Assembly (NCBI RefSeq): GCF_001625215.2
Contig: NC_030388.2
Location: 26,028,558 to 26,092,557, forward strand
Source of the DNA: Daucus carota subsp. sativus
Taxonomy: Eukaryota > Streptophyta > Magnoliopsida > Apiales > Apiaceae
DNA length: 64,000 nucleotides
Direction of reading: 5' to 3'
The translations under genes were made by a program, and so were the position numbers. The notes below the pieces were generated by a model, which was not told the DNA's origin, searched no databases, and saw nothing but the letters and a program-made list of their open reading frames with translations. The first letter of the stretch is position 1; each line of letters starts with the position of its first letter. Below, in pieces: positions 1 to 11,242 of this stretch.

Positions 1-127
1 TATCTTGAAAATTTGGGATCATACTTGATAATATGACGATAATTATGTTGTAATATTAGAATATAACATGGCAATGCTCGGTAAGCAATTTCAGGGACAA
101 GAGTTAAACACAATTTTGGTAATATGG

Positions 128-180
128 CGGACCGTTTGATAAAGAACACCAAATTTCGGCGTTCTTTATTAAACGGTCTG
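128..180. repeat. Short hairpin inverted repeat
   Basis: Two arms of about 20 bases (128-147 and 160-180) are reverse complements with one or two mismatches, and a 12-base loop lies between them. It looks like the core of a small palindromic MITE. No target duplication was identified and no gene is nearby. Confidence 0.5.
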
Positions 181-872
181 CTAATAGAGCAGCTTATCAA
201 TTAGCTAGAGTCTTGTATTCATTTCCAGATCGAGTGTTTGATCATAGGAGTTCTGTCCCTATATGTGTTAAAAATGTTTTATTGTCTGATTTTGTGACTT
301 AATAAAATCTCCTTGTTTGTCAAAAAAAAAAATGAAAGATATCCATAAATATCTCAGAATTTTTATTCTTTTTGTAATATATTAGAAAAATACAAAGTAT
401 TCAAAAATATCTCAAACTAAAGTATCCTTGTTCGAACTATATTTTCCACATCATGAGAACACCCTGGTGGGTGGAATCTCCTCCACGTTCTTCAGGAAAT
501 TCATTCAGATCAACGTCTAATTTGACATCATGATTCAAATCAATTTTTAAGTTTGTAATGCTTTTTTCTTCATTTTTGTCTACTCTTTTGTCTTCATTTG
601 CACCCTCCATTATCTAAAAGATGAGTACTTTAAAAAATAAGAATGAAATAGTGTGTAGAACAAGTATACGTATGAGTTTATATGGAAACAGAGAAGGAGA
701 TGAAAGAGTTCAGATAGATGACATTAAAGAGAGAGTAACGAGAAAATGAGAAAATTTTATAACAAGTCAAAAAGAATCAATTAAGAATAAGTAGGTGAGT
801 GAAACTAGATTCTTGAGGATAAAAAACGGCTAATAAAGAACGTCTAATATAGTGGAATTGAGGGAATATAAT
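181..872. other. AT-rich intergenic DNA, no gene seen
   Basis: No reading frame with family resemblance, no tRNA-like arms and no clear repeat ends were seen here. A purine-rich stretch at 660-760 resembles degraded low-complexity DNA. Confidence 0.5.
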
Positions 873-880
873 ATAGAGAT

Positions 881-1525
881 TAGGGGTGATCGCGGTCTGG
901 TTTGGTTCGGGTTGGAGGTAGAACCGGAACCAAACCATACATTAGCGGTTTTTTAAAATCTCAAACCAACCCATGACCCGCAAACCAATTAACTCGGACC
1001 AAGCGGTGCGGTTTTTGATGGTTCAGTTAAGCAGATTGATCGGTTTATGACTAAGGCTTATAATCAAAGACGAGGATTTATGAATAATACTAGAAAATAA
1101 AGTATCATTTTGTCTCCATTTACACAATTTCATGTAGTTAAATTAAAATACAAACTTTAGTGTAATAAAATGCATAAACTTGAATCGAAGTCGTGGATTA
1201 CTGAATTGATATGACTTGTAGTTGGTATTGATAAGGTAAGTAACTAAACAACAGCCTAGCAATTATAAACTAAAAAAATGAATATATTTATATAAAATTA
1301 ATATTATATATATAATATTAAATATTTATATTATATATATAAATACGCGGTTCGGTTTTATAACGGGTTGATTTAATATAAAACCGAAACCAACCCACAA
1401 ACCACGGTTTTTTAAATTAGTCGAACCGAAACCGTAAACCTCATTTCGGTTTCGGTTTGGATCGGATTAATATCGGATTGGTTTATGCGGATTTTGCGGT
1501 TTAAACCAGACCGTGATTACCCCTA
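881..1525. mobile_element. Non-autonomous hAT-type DNA transposon
   Basis: The element is 645 bp with terminal inverted repeats of about 23 bp starting TAGGGGTGATCGCGG; the other end, read inverted, starts TAGGGGTAATCACGG (two mismatches over 23). It is flanked by a perfect 8-bp target site duplication ATAGAGAT at 873-880 and 1526-1533, the hallmark of the hAT superfamily. The subterminal regions carry many copies of an AACCGAAACC/GGTTCGGTTT-type motif in both orientations, as plant hAT elements often do. There is no transposase frame, so it would depend on a transposase from elsewhere. The intact TSD suggests moderate age. Confidence 0.9.
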
Positions 1526-1775
1526 ATAGAGATATTTATGGATATATGTGACAATTTTAACATGAAAAAAAAAAATTTGTTCAAGTTTGTAGGAAATTTA
1601 ATCCCCACATCAATCTCAACCCTCTCATAAGTCATAAGAATCATTTTTCATTATTACACGTCATCATACCAAGTTACCAACACCCACATATCAGTCACCT
1701 TTGTCCAATGTGTTTTCGCCGATAGGTGTGCTAAATCAAGTCTTAAATCCAAAAATAGGGAATATGGGATAAAAT

Positions 1776-2091
1776 TGCACTCCAACACTATGCTAGTGAT
1801 GTGCTAAATCACTAGCACAAGCCTCCCCTTCCCTATTTTTAGAATATGCTAGCCACTTCTAAACTATTTTTATCATTAAAATATTCATTTCTCTCTCTCC
1901 TTCACATCATTTCCTTCTCTTTTTTCCCTCTCTCCTCCACTATTTAATATTATTATAGTAATAGGGAATGGATATAGGGAGTACTATTGGAGCTCATGTG
2001 CTAAATCTTGTGCTAAATCACTAAGACATATTATTTTATAATATTTTTAGGGAACCTCTTAGCATAGTGTTGGACTTGCTCTTAATGCGTG
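1776..2091. mobile_element. MITE-like element with CCAACACTATGCTA inverted ends
   Basis: CTCCAACACTATGCTAG near 1780 is matched in inverted orientation by TAGCATAGTGTTGGAC near 2065-2080, and TGTGCTAAATC recurs several times inside. Such ends occur in abundant plant MITEs with TTA/TAA targets (PIF/Harbinger type), but the target duplication is not clear, so both class and boundaries are provisional. Confidence 0.45.
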
Positions 2092-2095
2092 AAGA

Positions 2096-2658
2096 TTGAA
2101 ATTAAGAGTGAATTTTTAAGTCCCCGCCAAGTCTAGTTTAGCAGGCTGGATCGCTTCTGTAAAAGAAGTACGGGCCTTAAGGCCCAAATTCAACATTATA
2201 AATCAGTTTTCCCTCTGTTGTTTCAACGAAAAGCCCAGATGAAAATCTTAGCCCGCCCAGAATCCATCATGCTTTATCCGGACAAACTTTTCTACTTCAT
2301 TCTCATAGTTTTGGATCCGAACGCATTTTTTTTTTTTTTTGCTAAATGATCCGAACGTATTCTTCTACTAATTTATCTTGTTACATATAAATTTACGTGG
2401 TCAAATTTATCCGTTTTTAATTGTAGTGAAAATAAGTCATTTCAAATATATATATCCTACCTTTTTTTAACTTTAAACATGACTTATTTTAGTATTAAGC
2501 GACTTTCTAATTTATTAAAAATAAAAAAGTTCAGTTCAAAGTCGAAAATAACCTAAAATTAAAGATTTTAGATTTGCAAATTAAACAAGCTCTTTTTTTT
2601 CTAAAGCAGGCTCTTAGTATTATCATTCGCGTGCTTCCGAAACTGGCAGCGACATGTA
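2096..2658. other. Intergenic DNA upstream of the copia element
   Basis: AT-rich sequence with a T homopolymer near 2327-2340. No gene or repeat boundary was recognised. Confidence 0.5.
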
Positions 2659-2663
2659 ATTAG

Positions 2664-2961
2664 TGATAAATTGCAGATATGGATGCGGAATATATGAAGA
2701 ATCAATGTAAAACTACTAATCTATGGAGAGTTTATACAGTAAACTTGAAGGTGTTAACAATGGTGATTACAGCTCTACATACTTGAGAAACAAAGAGTAC
2801 AAACTAAACTGTAAATCTTAAGCTACAAGAAATGAATGTCTAGTTGTTATATAGGCATATGGACTAACTGACTACTCTAACAGAACCCAGCTGTCAACTC
2901 TGTAACAAAACCACTACTGCTATGCTGAGCTGGACTAACTATATCAGCTGTATTCTCAATA
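2664..2961 (-). repeat. 3' LTR of the copia element
   Basis: Direct repeat of 7541-7838 with one observed difference. In element orientation this is the downstream LTR. The pol frame runs about 85 bases into it before its stop at 2877. Confidence 0.95.
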
Positions 2962-5318
2962 TCCCCCCTCAAGATGGGAGTAGGAACCATTCCCAGCTTG
3001 GATAATAGAGAATTAAAGTGAACAGAAGGTCCAACTTTAGTCAGAACATCAGCTAGCTGGGATTTAGTTGGCAAGTATGTCAGTTGAAGTAAACCTTCCA
3101 AAACCTTGTCTCTAGTAAAGTGGCAATCCAACTCAATATGTTTTGTACGCTCATGAAACACTGGATTCTTAGCGATATGTAAAGCAGACTGGTTATCACA
3201 ATGTAAAGTCACAGGCTTAAGATCACGAACATCCAGTTCCTCAAGTAAACGAACTGCCCAAGTAACTTCTGCAGCAGCTGAGGCCATTGCTCTATACTCA
3301 GCTTCTGCTGAAGATTTAGAAATGGTGTGTTGTTTTTTTGATTTCCAAGTAACAGGAGACTGTCCTAACAGAAGTACATAACCAGTAACTGAACGTCTTG
3401 AATCAATACACGAAGCCCAATCAGCATCTGAAAAAGCTTGCAATGTTAATTGATCAGTAGCTCTTAATAGAATCCCTTGATAAATTGTCCCAGCCAAATA
3501 ACGAATTGTGTGATGAAGAGCTGCTAAATGAGTGTCCTTTGGAGCATGCATGTACTGGCTCAAGGTTTGAACAGTGTAAGATAAATCTGGCCTAGAATTG
3601 GTCAAGTAATTTAACTTCCCAACTAGAGACCGATATTTCTCAGGATTAGAAATGAGTTTGCCATCATCCTGAGACAATTTCAAATGTACTGGTAAAGGAG
3701 TACAATTTGTCCGTGCACAATCAATCTCAGCTTCTTCAATAATCTCTTTGGCAAACTTTTGTTGACTCAAAATAATTCCTTCTGCAGTATGAGTAACCTG
3801 GATGCCTAAAAAATAATTCAGTTCCCCCAGATCCTTGATACCAAACTGAGTATCCAAATGTAACTTCAAACTTTCAACTGCTGATAAATCATCACCAGTA
3901 AGAACTACATCATCAACATAAACAGCTGCAATGCAAACTTTACCATTGTTTCTTCGAATAAACAGACTATAGTCATTTTTGGATTGTTGAAACCCTTGAC
4001 ATATCAATTCTTCAACCAATTTTCCATGCCACTCTCGAGATGCTTGTTTCAAGCCATATATCGACTTTCGAAGTAGACAAACCAAATTTTCAGGATTAGG
4101 CAAGCCTTCTAGGACACACATATATACCTCTTGTTTCAATGTACCATGCAAAAATGCATTATTCACATCTAGTTGGTGCAATTTCCACTTCTTTGAGGCT
4201 GCAACTGATAATAGAATTCTCACAGTACTCATCTTAATAACAGGAGAAAATGTCTCCTCATAGTCCACACCAAACTTTTGATTATATCCTTTAGCAACTA
4301 AACGAGCTTTGCACCTTTCTAAACTTCCATCAGATTTTAATTTGACTTTGAAAACCCATCTGGAACCGATTGCTTTCTTGTTTGGTGGAAGAGAAACAAG
4401 ATCCCAAGTATGATTAGCATGCAAAGCATCTAACTCTTTTTTCATTGCCTCAACCCACATAGGACTAGCTGCAGCTTCCTTGTATGATTTAGGCTCAACT
4501 ATTGTACATTTAGGAGCTGTTAAAGCAGAAGGTGATAATGTGACTACATTACACCAATGTTCAGATGAAACCTGATCAATTTGTGACTCCTTAACAGCAT
4601 GATTACACTTATAAGAAGACAAGTATGCTGGTGGCTTAGAGACTCGAGTGGATCGTCTCACAGGTTCTGGAACTTGAACAATATTGTCTAAACTTAAATC
4701 ATGAGTTACAGAATTATCATGATCAGCATTAAGATGGCTGTGAGAAGAAGTACTGGGAACATTATTAGAATGACAATCAGTAGGATGATGATTTTCACTC
4801 TGAAATGTGTTCTCAGGAAAAAGAGAAGAACTGTTGTTATCATCAGAAACATAATCATATGTTTCCAAAGAAGTAACAGCAGGTAGATAGATGTGTATGG
4901 GAAAATCATCAGTTTTATCAATTGAATGATAGGGAAAATGTTTTTCATGAAAAATAACATCACGAGATATAAAAACAGAATCTGTCTTAAGATTTAAGAG
5001 TTTATATCCCTTTTGAGAGTTTGAATACCCAAGAAACACACATGCCACAGAACGAGGATCAAACTTACTCCTATCTGCAGCAATTGTGGAAGCAAAGCAT
5101 AAACATCCAAAAGTTTTGAAGTGCTCATAAGATGGAATCATACCAGTGAGTCTATGGAAAGGAGTGTCGTTGTTAATACTCTGCAGGGGAAGTCTGTTGA
5201 TCAAGTAAGTGGCACAAAGAACACTTTCATTCCAGAATTTAGCAGGTATTTTGGATTGGAACTGTAATGACCTAGCAGTTTCAAGCAAATGACAGATGCT
5301 TACGCTCCACAACTCCAT
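2877..5318 (-). pseudogene. Copia pol, 3' part: integrase C-terminus, reverse transcriptase, RNase H
   Basis: An uninterrupted frame of about 810 codons. The first ten or so residues of the open frame are out-of-frame reading before the integrase frame is rejoined. Order: integrase C-terminal part with VFLGYSNSQKGYK, a variable low-complexity linker, then RT with the motifs RWVFKVKLKSDG, RLVAKGYNQ and the catalytic YVDDVVLTG, then RNase H with SDADWASCIDSRRS, SSAEAEYRA and CDNQSALHIA. RT and RNase H look intact. The frame ends inside the LTR. It is offset from the gag-integrase frame upstream, so it would not be translated as part of the polyprotein unless ribosomes shift frame; no such programmed shift is known for plant copia elements, so I read it as a mutation. 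Confidence 0.93.
2962..2972 (-). other. Polypurine tract of the copia element
   Basis: On the minus strand this reads TTGAGGGGGGA directly before the 3' LTR, the usual plus-strand priming site of copia elements. Confidence 0.85.
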
Positions 5319-7317
5319 TTTGTTGTGGAGTATAGCTACAAGAGGTCTCCTGCAGAATACCTTTTGACATGAAAAACAGTTTCATTGCTCCTTGACAAAG
5401 TTCTGGTGCATTGTCCGAACGGACCCTCAACACTTTACCCTTGAATTGAGTATCAACATATAGTAAGAAATTAGACATGATTTGCACACATTCAGTCCTT
5501 GATTTCAACAAATGAACCCATGTAAAACGAGTAAAATCATCCACAATTGTCAAAAATTGATTGCAACCATTATGAGAGCGTATCTTATACGGTCCCCACA
5601 CATCAATATGAATTAACTCGAAAGGAGCACTAGTTTTGATAGAGCTACTAGTAAAGCTTAACCTAGTTTGTTTAGCCATAGGACAGATCTGGCAAATAAC
5701 ATTGGCAGAATTATTCTTCAAATGAGATAGAACTGGTATCTTCTTCAATCTATCAAAAGGAGCATGTCCAAGTCTAAGGTGCCAGATGTTTAAGTCTTCT
5801 TTCACACTAAGTTGAGCTGCTGGACTGTGATGTTGTAAAGCTGAAGTAGTGTACAAACCACCATGTAAGCTACCAAGAAGAGCTGGACTCTGTCTCTGCA
5901 AAGGGCTCTGTAGCATACATTGAGTTCCATTAAAAATCACAGAACAATTTAAATCTGCACAAAGTTTCTGAACAGATATAAGATTGTATTTGAATTTTGG
6001 AATATGCAACACATTGTGCAAAACCAAATCAAAAATCTGTACTGTACCAGTATGCAGAATAGGTACTTTAGTGCCATCTGGTATGACAATGAACTCAGAC
6101 TCACCAGAAACAGGTTTATAAGAAGTAAACAGACCAAGATTAGAGCAGATATGATCACTAGCACCACTGTCTAGTACCCAAGTAGATGTATTAACAGTTC
6201 CTGATGCTAGACATATCTTACCAGCCAACATAGCATGGTGAGTAGTATTTTGTGCATCTGAACTTTGTTTATTGAGTAGCTCCATGAGTTGCTGGTATTG
6301 TTCTGCACTAAAAGTATTAGTATTGGATGGTTCTTCAGAATGTGCAACTGCAGCTACCCTTTTGTTCTCCTTGAAACCTTTAGGATATCCATGAAGCTTG
6401 AAGCAACGATCAATGCTATGACCTGCCATCTGACAATGAGTACAAAAGTAGGTATTTGGTTTCTTGGTATTGCTATTACCTCCACTGCCATTGTTTGAGT
6501 TAGTAACAAATTTCTTAGTATATGATCCTGGTTTCTGAGAATTGTTCTTGAAATTCTTTCGTGTATCAGCCACAAATGCTAAGGACTCTGTCTGTGTAGT
6601 GAGATTAGACAAAGTCTGATGTCTTTCCTCTTGGGCAAACATTCGATAAGCATTAGAAATGCTGGGCAAAGGTTGCTGCATCAAAATATTTCCACGAACA
6701 TTAGCAAACTTCTCACTAAGTTTCATCATAAACTGAAGCAATTGATGATTCTTCTCCTTCTGGACAATCCTCTGATTGACATTACAAGTGCATTTGTTGC
6801 AAATACAAACCACTGTAGGACTAGCATCATTCAAAGCTTCCCACAAACCCTTGATTTCAGTAAAAAAATCAGATATAGTTTTGGTGTCTTGAGTTAAGTC
6901 AGCCAATTGCTGTTCAATAGAGTAGGTTTGTGTCATGGAAGCACAACCAAACCTCTCCTCAAGATCAAGCCATATTTCTCTAGCAGTTTTGAAGTAAAGA
7001 ACACTTCGAGATACAGATTCATCAAGATTATACAAAATCCAAGTGCAAACAAGATCATTACACCTCTCCCAAACCTTGAGTTCATCAGTATTACCAACAG
7101 GCTTGATTGCAGAACCATCAATAAAAGGAAGCTTGTTCTTAGTAGACAAACAAAGCAACATGGAACGTTTCCAACTAGCATAATCAGATCCATTAAACTT
7201 GAAACTAACCAGTTGAAAAGTGTGAGAATCAGAAGGATGTATGTAATAGATGCTAGATGGATCAGAATTATTGGTAACAAGACGACTCCAAGGACCAGAA
7301 TTACTAGAACTAGCCAT
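5281..7317 (-). pseudogene. Copia gag, protease and integrase core, truncated by frameshift
   Basis: The start is taken at the ATG at 7315-7317 (MASSSNS), because the upstream ATG at 7345 adds only ten residues and copia Gag proteins commonly begin with such a Ser-rich leader. Domains in order: Gag of the UBN2/retrotran_gag type, a CCHC zinc knuckle (CTHCQMAGHSIDRC), an aspartic protease active site (LDSGASDHI), the integrase HHCC zinc-binding region (HLRLGH ... CQICPMAK) and the DDE core (HIDVWGP, RSDNAPEL, QQNGVVERKH). It ends at 5281 shortly after the catalytic Glu, because one extra base around 5292-5298 shifts the frame. Everything after that continues in the other frame. Confidence 0.94.
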
Positions 7318-7453
7318 GAATGAACTCAACAAGAAATTAGGGCACAAATTTCAGAAGATCAACAAATACAGAGAACTATGTGAAAGGAACTGTAAATCAA
7401 CAAGAATTAGAAGATTTACACCTGAGTCAAGTAGAAACAACAAGAACAGATCG

Positions 7454-7499
7454 CTCATGGAGATCGCACATGGAGATCGCACATGGAGATCGCACAAAT
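7454..7499 (-). repeat. Short tandem repeat in the copia leader
   Basis: Three near-perfect copies of a 13-base unit CATGGAGATCGCA lie between the primer binding site and the Gag start, in the untranslated leader of the element RNA. Confidence 0.85.
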
Positions 7500-7528
7500 G
7501 GAGAAAACAACCGAGAATCGTGTAGATC

Positions 7529-7540
7529 GCTCTGATACCA
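7529..7540 (-). other. Primer binding site (initiator Met-tRNA)
   Basis: On the minus strand this reads TGGTATCAGAGC immediately inside the 5' LTR, complementary to the 3' end of plant initiator methionine tRNA. This is standard for plant copia elements. Confidence 0.95.
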
Positions 7541-7838
7541 TGATAAATTGCAGATATGGATGCGGAATATATGAAGAATCAATGTAAAACTACTAATCTA
7601 TGGAGAGTTTATACAGTAAACTTGAAGGTGTTAACAATGGTGATTACAGCTCTACATACTTGAGAAACAAAGAGTACAAACTAAACTGTAAATCTTAAGC
7701 TACAAGAAATGAATGTCTAGTTGTTATATAGGCATATGGACTAACTGACTACTCTAACAGAACCCAGCTGTCAACTCTGTAACAAAACCACTACTGCTAT
7801 GCTGAGTTGGACTAACTATATCAGCTGTATTCTCAATA
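7541..7838 (-). repeat. 5' LTR of the copia element
   Basis: The upstream LTR in element orientation, 298 bp, holding its promoter. It is almost identical to 2664-2961. Confidence 0.95.
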
Positions 7839-7843
7839 ATTAG

Positions 7844-8482
7844 TTCTAAGGATTTAGGTTCCGCATCGATAAATACGAAGCTATATACGTATATGAATAT
7901 TATAGTCGCAATTTAACATTAAATAATAATAATTTGAAAGAAAAAAGGATCATAGACGGAAAATTTCAAATATCCGGAAAATCGAACGGGACGGTGCAGG
8001 CTTTCCCGTGACAGTGTTGTGTAGCTTTGGCCGTCTGTTTACGTATTTGTAATAAGCACACCAGCTGTATATGTTAGTCATTTCAGGCATTTGGTTCTAC
8101 GTAACGAAATTGCACATCTGTATACTGCACTGCAACTTTAGGTTCGAGCCACTTGTTTACTTCCAACATAAATAAATACATTCATCATTACGGAAGACAG
8201 TATGCGCACGGCTTTACTTGATCAAATTCGGCGTTGATCATCTCAAAATAACGAGGGAATTAATTAAATATGTGCAACAAATCATTAATTTCCGTCCATA
8301 TTTGTACACATAATTATTCTTGTGAGGAGCTATATCAAGTATCAAGTAGCTAGCTGTGCCATATGGTATCAACCGAAACGCTTTCTTACGCGCTTTGTTC
8401 CATCTCGCATTTATTTTATCACTACACATATAATGATCGACTTTTAACAATCGATTCATAGAAATTTAGATACTCGGACATG
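7844..8482. other. Intergenic DNA, no gene seen
   Basis: AT-rich. A 73-codon minus-strand frame at 8238-8459 shows no family resemblance and is taken as chance. Confidence 0.5.
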
Positions 8483-8633
8483 CACTACAACAAAACACGA
8501 TATTTACGTCGTAAATTAAGACTAAAATATGTTATAAGTTCCAAATTTATGACAAAATATTTATGTCATTTTTCTCAAGTCGTAAGTTCGGTGCGCAAGA
8601 CTTCCATCGCGAATATCATGTTTTGTTGTAAAT
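8483..8633. mobile_element. CACTA-type MITE (probable)
   Basis: It starts CACTACAACAAAACACG and ends, inverted, with TACAACAAAACATGATATT. The inner parts carry the TTTACGTCGTAAA-like subterminal motif seen again near 11515 and 51840. The last bases of the right end are decayed and the 3-bp target duplication is not convincing. Confidence 0.55.
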
Positions 8634-8639
8634 GAAGAG

Positions 8640-9250
8640 TATTCACTACGATATAATAAGATAAAATTTAATTAGTGCGAGTGTAATTTTAGATAAATAC
8701 ACGCATATGTATAAAAAATCGGTTTTATTTTTCATGACCCATTTATATATGTAGAGAACCAGAAGCGAGTAGGAATATTAATCCCATTATAAGTATAGAG
8801 AAAAGAGGATCGAAAAGAAGTGCAGATGAGTCATCCTACGAAAACCTAGAAATAGTCGCATTGACAATGAATGACTTGTGTGGAATCAACCTAGTAAGAG
8901 CTTCTAAAACAAGACACGAGAACGAGAGACGACGGAGAATGACAGATTCATTTGGAGCCAACTCACTCGTATATATATGTTCATGTACATCTTTTCTCAG
9001 ACACAAACACAACTAGCTTGTCGGTTTTCAACTAGATACTTTCAAATTTCAAGTCTCTTTAGTAGCTACATATCAGTTTATTCATAATCCTTACTTGTTT
9101 AGATATATAGGATCACGTTTCAAACCAGCCGAATGGAAAGGCACGGTTCATATGAATCTCAAACATTGTTTTCGATATCAATTTCCTCATTTAATAACCC
9201 ACATTTATTTTGTTTTTTCCAGAGAAAAATTAAATAAAAACAAAGTAGCT
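8640..9250 (+). other. Upstream region of the zinc finger gene
   Basis: No coding signal. It presumably holds the promoter of the downstream zinc finger gene. I see no element that I can name with confidence apart from the TATA box. Confidence 0.4.
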
Positions 9251-9257
9251 TTCAACT

Positions 9258-9264
9258 TATAAAT
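9258..9264 (+). promoter_or_regulatory. TATA box of the zinc finger gene
   Basis: TATAAAT about 115 bases before the ATG, followed by a pyrimidine-rich stretch. This would put the transcription start near 9290 and give a 5' UTR of about 90 bases. Confidence 0.55.
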
Positions 9265-9377
9265 CAAACACAGCCTCTTCCATTGTCTTTCTTAGTCAAC
9301 CTGATCTGCTCTCACATCTTTAACTTCTGCACAAAGAAACAAAGCTTTTTTGCTTGAGATCAAGAATCGAAGTATAT

Positions 9378-9842
9378 ATGGATAAGTCTGGACAGGAGAA
9401 GGTTCCGGAAGCTTCGGTCATCGACAACGCTGCAGGCACGGGGCGCTCCTACGAGTGCAACTTCTGCAAGAGAGGGTTCACGAATGCGCAAGCTCTCGGA
9501 GGCCACATGAACATACACCGAAAAGAAAAGGCCAAGGCCAGTAAGCCAAGTGAGGTCTTTCGTGGGACGTCTTTTTCGAATCCGTTCTTCAGTGATCATG
9601 AGTCTAATTCTAATTCTAAGTGTGGTGAAGCTGATTATAGTCGTCAGTTTAATTTGTCAGTTCCAAACCCTAGTCAGGTTCCGTATGTGAGTTTGAAGAA
9701 CTTAGGTCCGAATTTGAGTCTGGATATGGGGTCGTGGAGGAGTTTTAAAGAGGATGAAGTTGGAAGAAGAGATGAAAAGATGGAGAATGAAGTGGATCTG
9801 GAGCTGCGACTTGGTCATGATCCGAATAGACCTAATAACTAG
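9378..9842 (+). CDS. TAC1-like: C2H2 zinc finger repressor, TAC1-like
   Basis: A single-exon gene of 154 aa. The ATG at 9378 is chosen because the longer open frame upstream begins with TTG. It has one plant C2H2 finger (C27, C30, H43, H47) with the QALGGH signature at 38-43 and flanking RSYECNFC and [10 protein letters not shown]-terminal EAR-type repression motif DLELRL is at 140-145, and a weaker LSLD lies further upstream. A single QALGGH finger near the N-terminus plus a C-terminal DLELRLG is the arrangement of Arabidopsis TAC1 and its relatives in the SUPERMAN/RABBIT EARS group. These are nuclear repressors of development; TAC1 itself is linked to telomerase induction and auxin response. 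The family call is firm; orthology to TAC1 itself is likely but not proven. Confidence 0.85.
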   Translation: MDKSGQEKVPEASVIDNAAGTGRSYECNFCKRGFTNAQALGGHMNIHRKEKAKASKPSEVFRGTSFSNPFFSDHESNSNSKCGEADYSRQFNLSVPNPSQVPYVSLKNLGPNLSLDMGSWRSFKEDEVGRRDEKMENEVDLELRLGHDPNRPNN

Positions 9843-10880
9843 TAAATTGAGTTCGAACTTGGTATATATCTATAGGTGTTACATGAACAGAAAAGTTTGA
9901 TTGTGCCTGTTGATCAGAAGGGAAATGAAGGTGTTCAAGTGCAAGATCGAATCGGAACAAGTGAAAGACTATATATGTAAATGAAGCTCTAGTTTCATTC
10001 GCGGTACATGCGGTTAGTTGCAATTTAAGTTCCTCGCTCCATATTATATTTGCAGTAAATAAGTAATTAGATCATTGTATATATTGCATAAGAATCTGAA
10101 AGTGATCACGCGTTTATGATCTGGTTATAACTGATCAAACGTTCTGATTCCTGATTAATTACTATGATATATATGTACATTAATTACTAGTTAAAATATC
10201 TTCTTGTTCATCATCATCAATACGATTTGCTGTGATGCTAATTAATGATTATGATCAGTAAGTACTGATCACTGATCAGTATGATAATTAGACAGCAAAC
10301 ATGACTGAGAATGTATACCAGATCATGTAATCATCTGCTAGGAGTCTTGATTTCTCATCTAACCACTTATAATATTGTAGCTTAAATCTTAATTAGCAAA
10401 ATAACTAATCAGTAACATCGATGTTGATCATCTCGAGTTAGCAGCTGAGTACTGCAAACTGTTATACATTTTATATGTACTTAACTAATAATTTATAATA
10501 TGACTAGAATGGAAAAAATTAAGAATAAGAACCCCCGTAGTATGATTCTGATCAGATACATTGATCTCAGCATATAATTAAAGTAGCATATATCATCTCG
10601 GTTACCTTGTATGTAACATGGTATCACTAGGCTGCCTAGTTTCTGCAGTTGTAGTGACTAGTGTACATACATGCTGTTGCTTGTTTGGACTAATTCATGA
10701 TGTTGCAGTTGCATGTCAATTTTAAAGGAGACAAAAACTATAAGGATATAGTAAAGCTTATTGATTTGTGATATAAGTCAGAAACTATATCAAGCTGGAT
10801 GGATATATTTTGTTCATCTGCTTAGTTGTTGTCTCCAAAAGATTAAAGACAAGAAAATTTTAGATTCATCAACTACATAC
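9843..10880. other. 3' flank of the zinc finger gene and intergenic DNA
   Basis: It contains the presumed 3' UTR and AT-rich DNA. A cluster of overlapping TGATCA/GATCAGT words near 10225-10285 forms weak palindromes. No gene seen. Confidence 0.45.
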
Positions 10881-10882
10881 AC

Positions 10883-11079
10883 TTTAGGTGTTTGGTACAT
10901 GAAACATTCTTGAAGCTAAAAGAATAGTAGTTCATTGCCCAATTTATGTATTCGATACATGAAACATTCTTGAAACTAGGTTTAGGTATTCGTTACATGA
11001 AACATTCTTGAAGTAGTTAAGACTAGTTGATTTTTGTCTAGTTTTGGTATTTGATGCACGAAATATTCTCGAAACTAAG
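10883..11079. repeat. Four degenerate repeats with core ACATGAAACATTCTTGAA
   Basis: Copies start near 10883, 10943, 10981 and 11041. Each has the form GTATTCGxTACATGAAACATTCTTGAAACTA with a few changes, and spacing is irregular (40-60 bases). Non-coding. Confidence 0.75.
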
Positions 11080-11242
11080 AATAGTAGACCATATTATGCT
11101 ACATGTATTACAACAAATTAACACGGACATAAATTTATTCTTCCTTAGTTATAATGTAAAAACGGCGTTGTACTCGGACACTTTTTGATTGTTTTTTAAT
11201 TAAGAAAAAGTATTCAAATGAGTAACTTATGGCGGCAAAGAA

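Larger units (their letters stand above)
2664..7838 (-). mobile_element. Complete Ty1/copia LTR retrotransposon
   Basis: The element is 5175 bp, coding on the minus strand, with a 5-bp target duplication ATTAG at 2659-2663 and 7839-7843. The two 298-bp LTRs (2664-2961 and 7541-7838) differ at one position that I can find (C at 2935 or close to it against T in the right copy), so insertion is recent. In element orientation the LTR begins TATTG rather than the canonical TGTTG, in both copies, and ends ATCA. A primer binding site for initiator Met-tRNA and a G-rich polypurine tract are in the expected places. Domain order Gag, protease, integrase, RT, RNase H places it in Ty1/copia. The polyprotein frame is broken once inside integrase, so this copy cannot make its own full polyprotein. 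Confidence 0.97.

Noticed and set aside
6907..7323. 138-codon plus-strand frame and similar frames over the copia element
   Set aside because: Antisense shadows of gag and pol.
9354..9377. Longer zinc finger start eight codons upstream
   Set aside because: It would begin at TTG. The first ATG in frame is at 9378.
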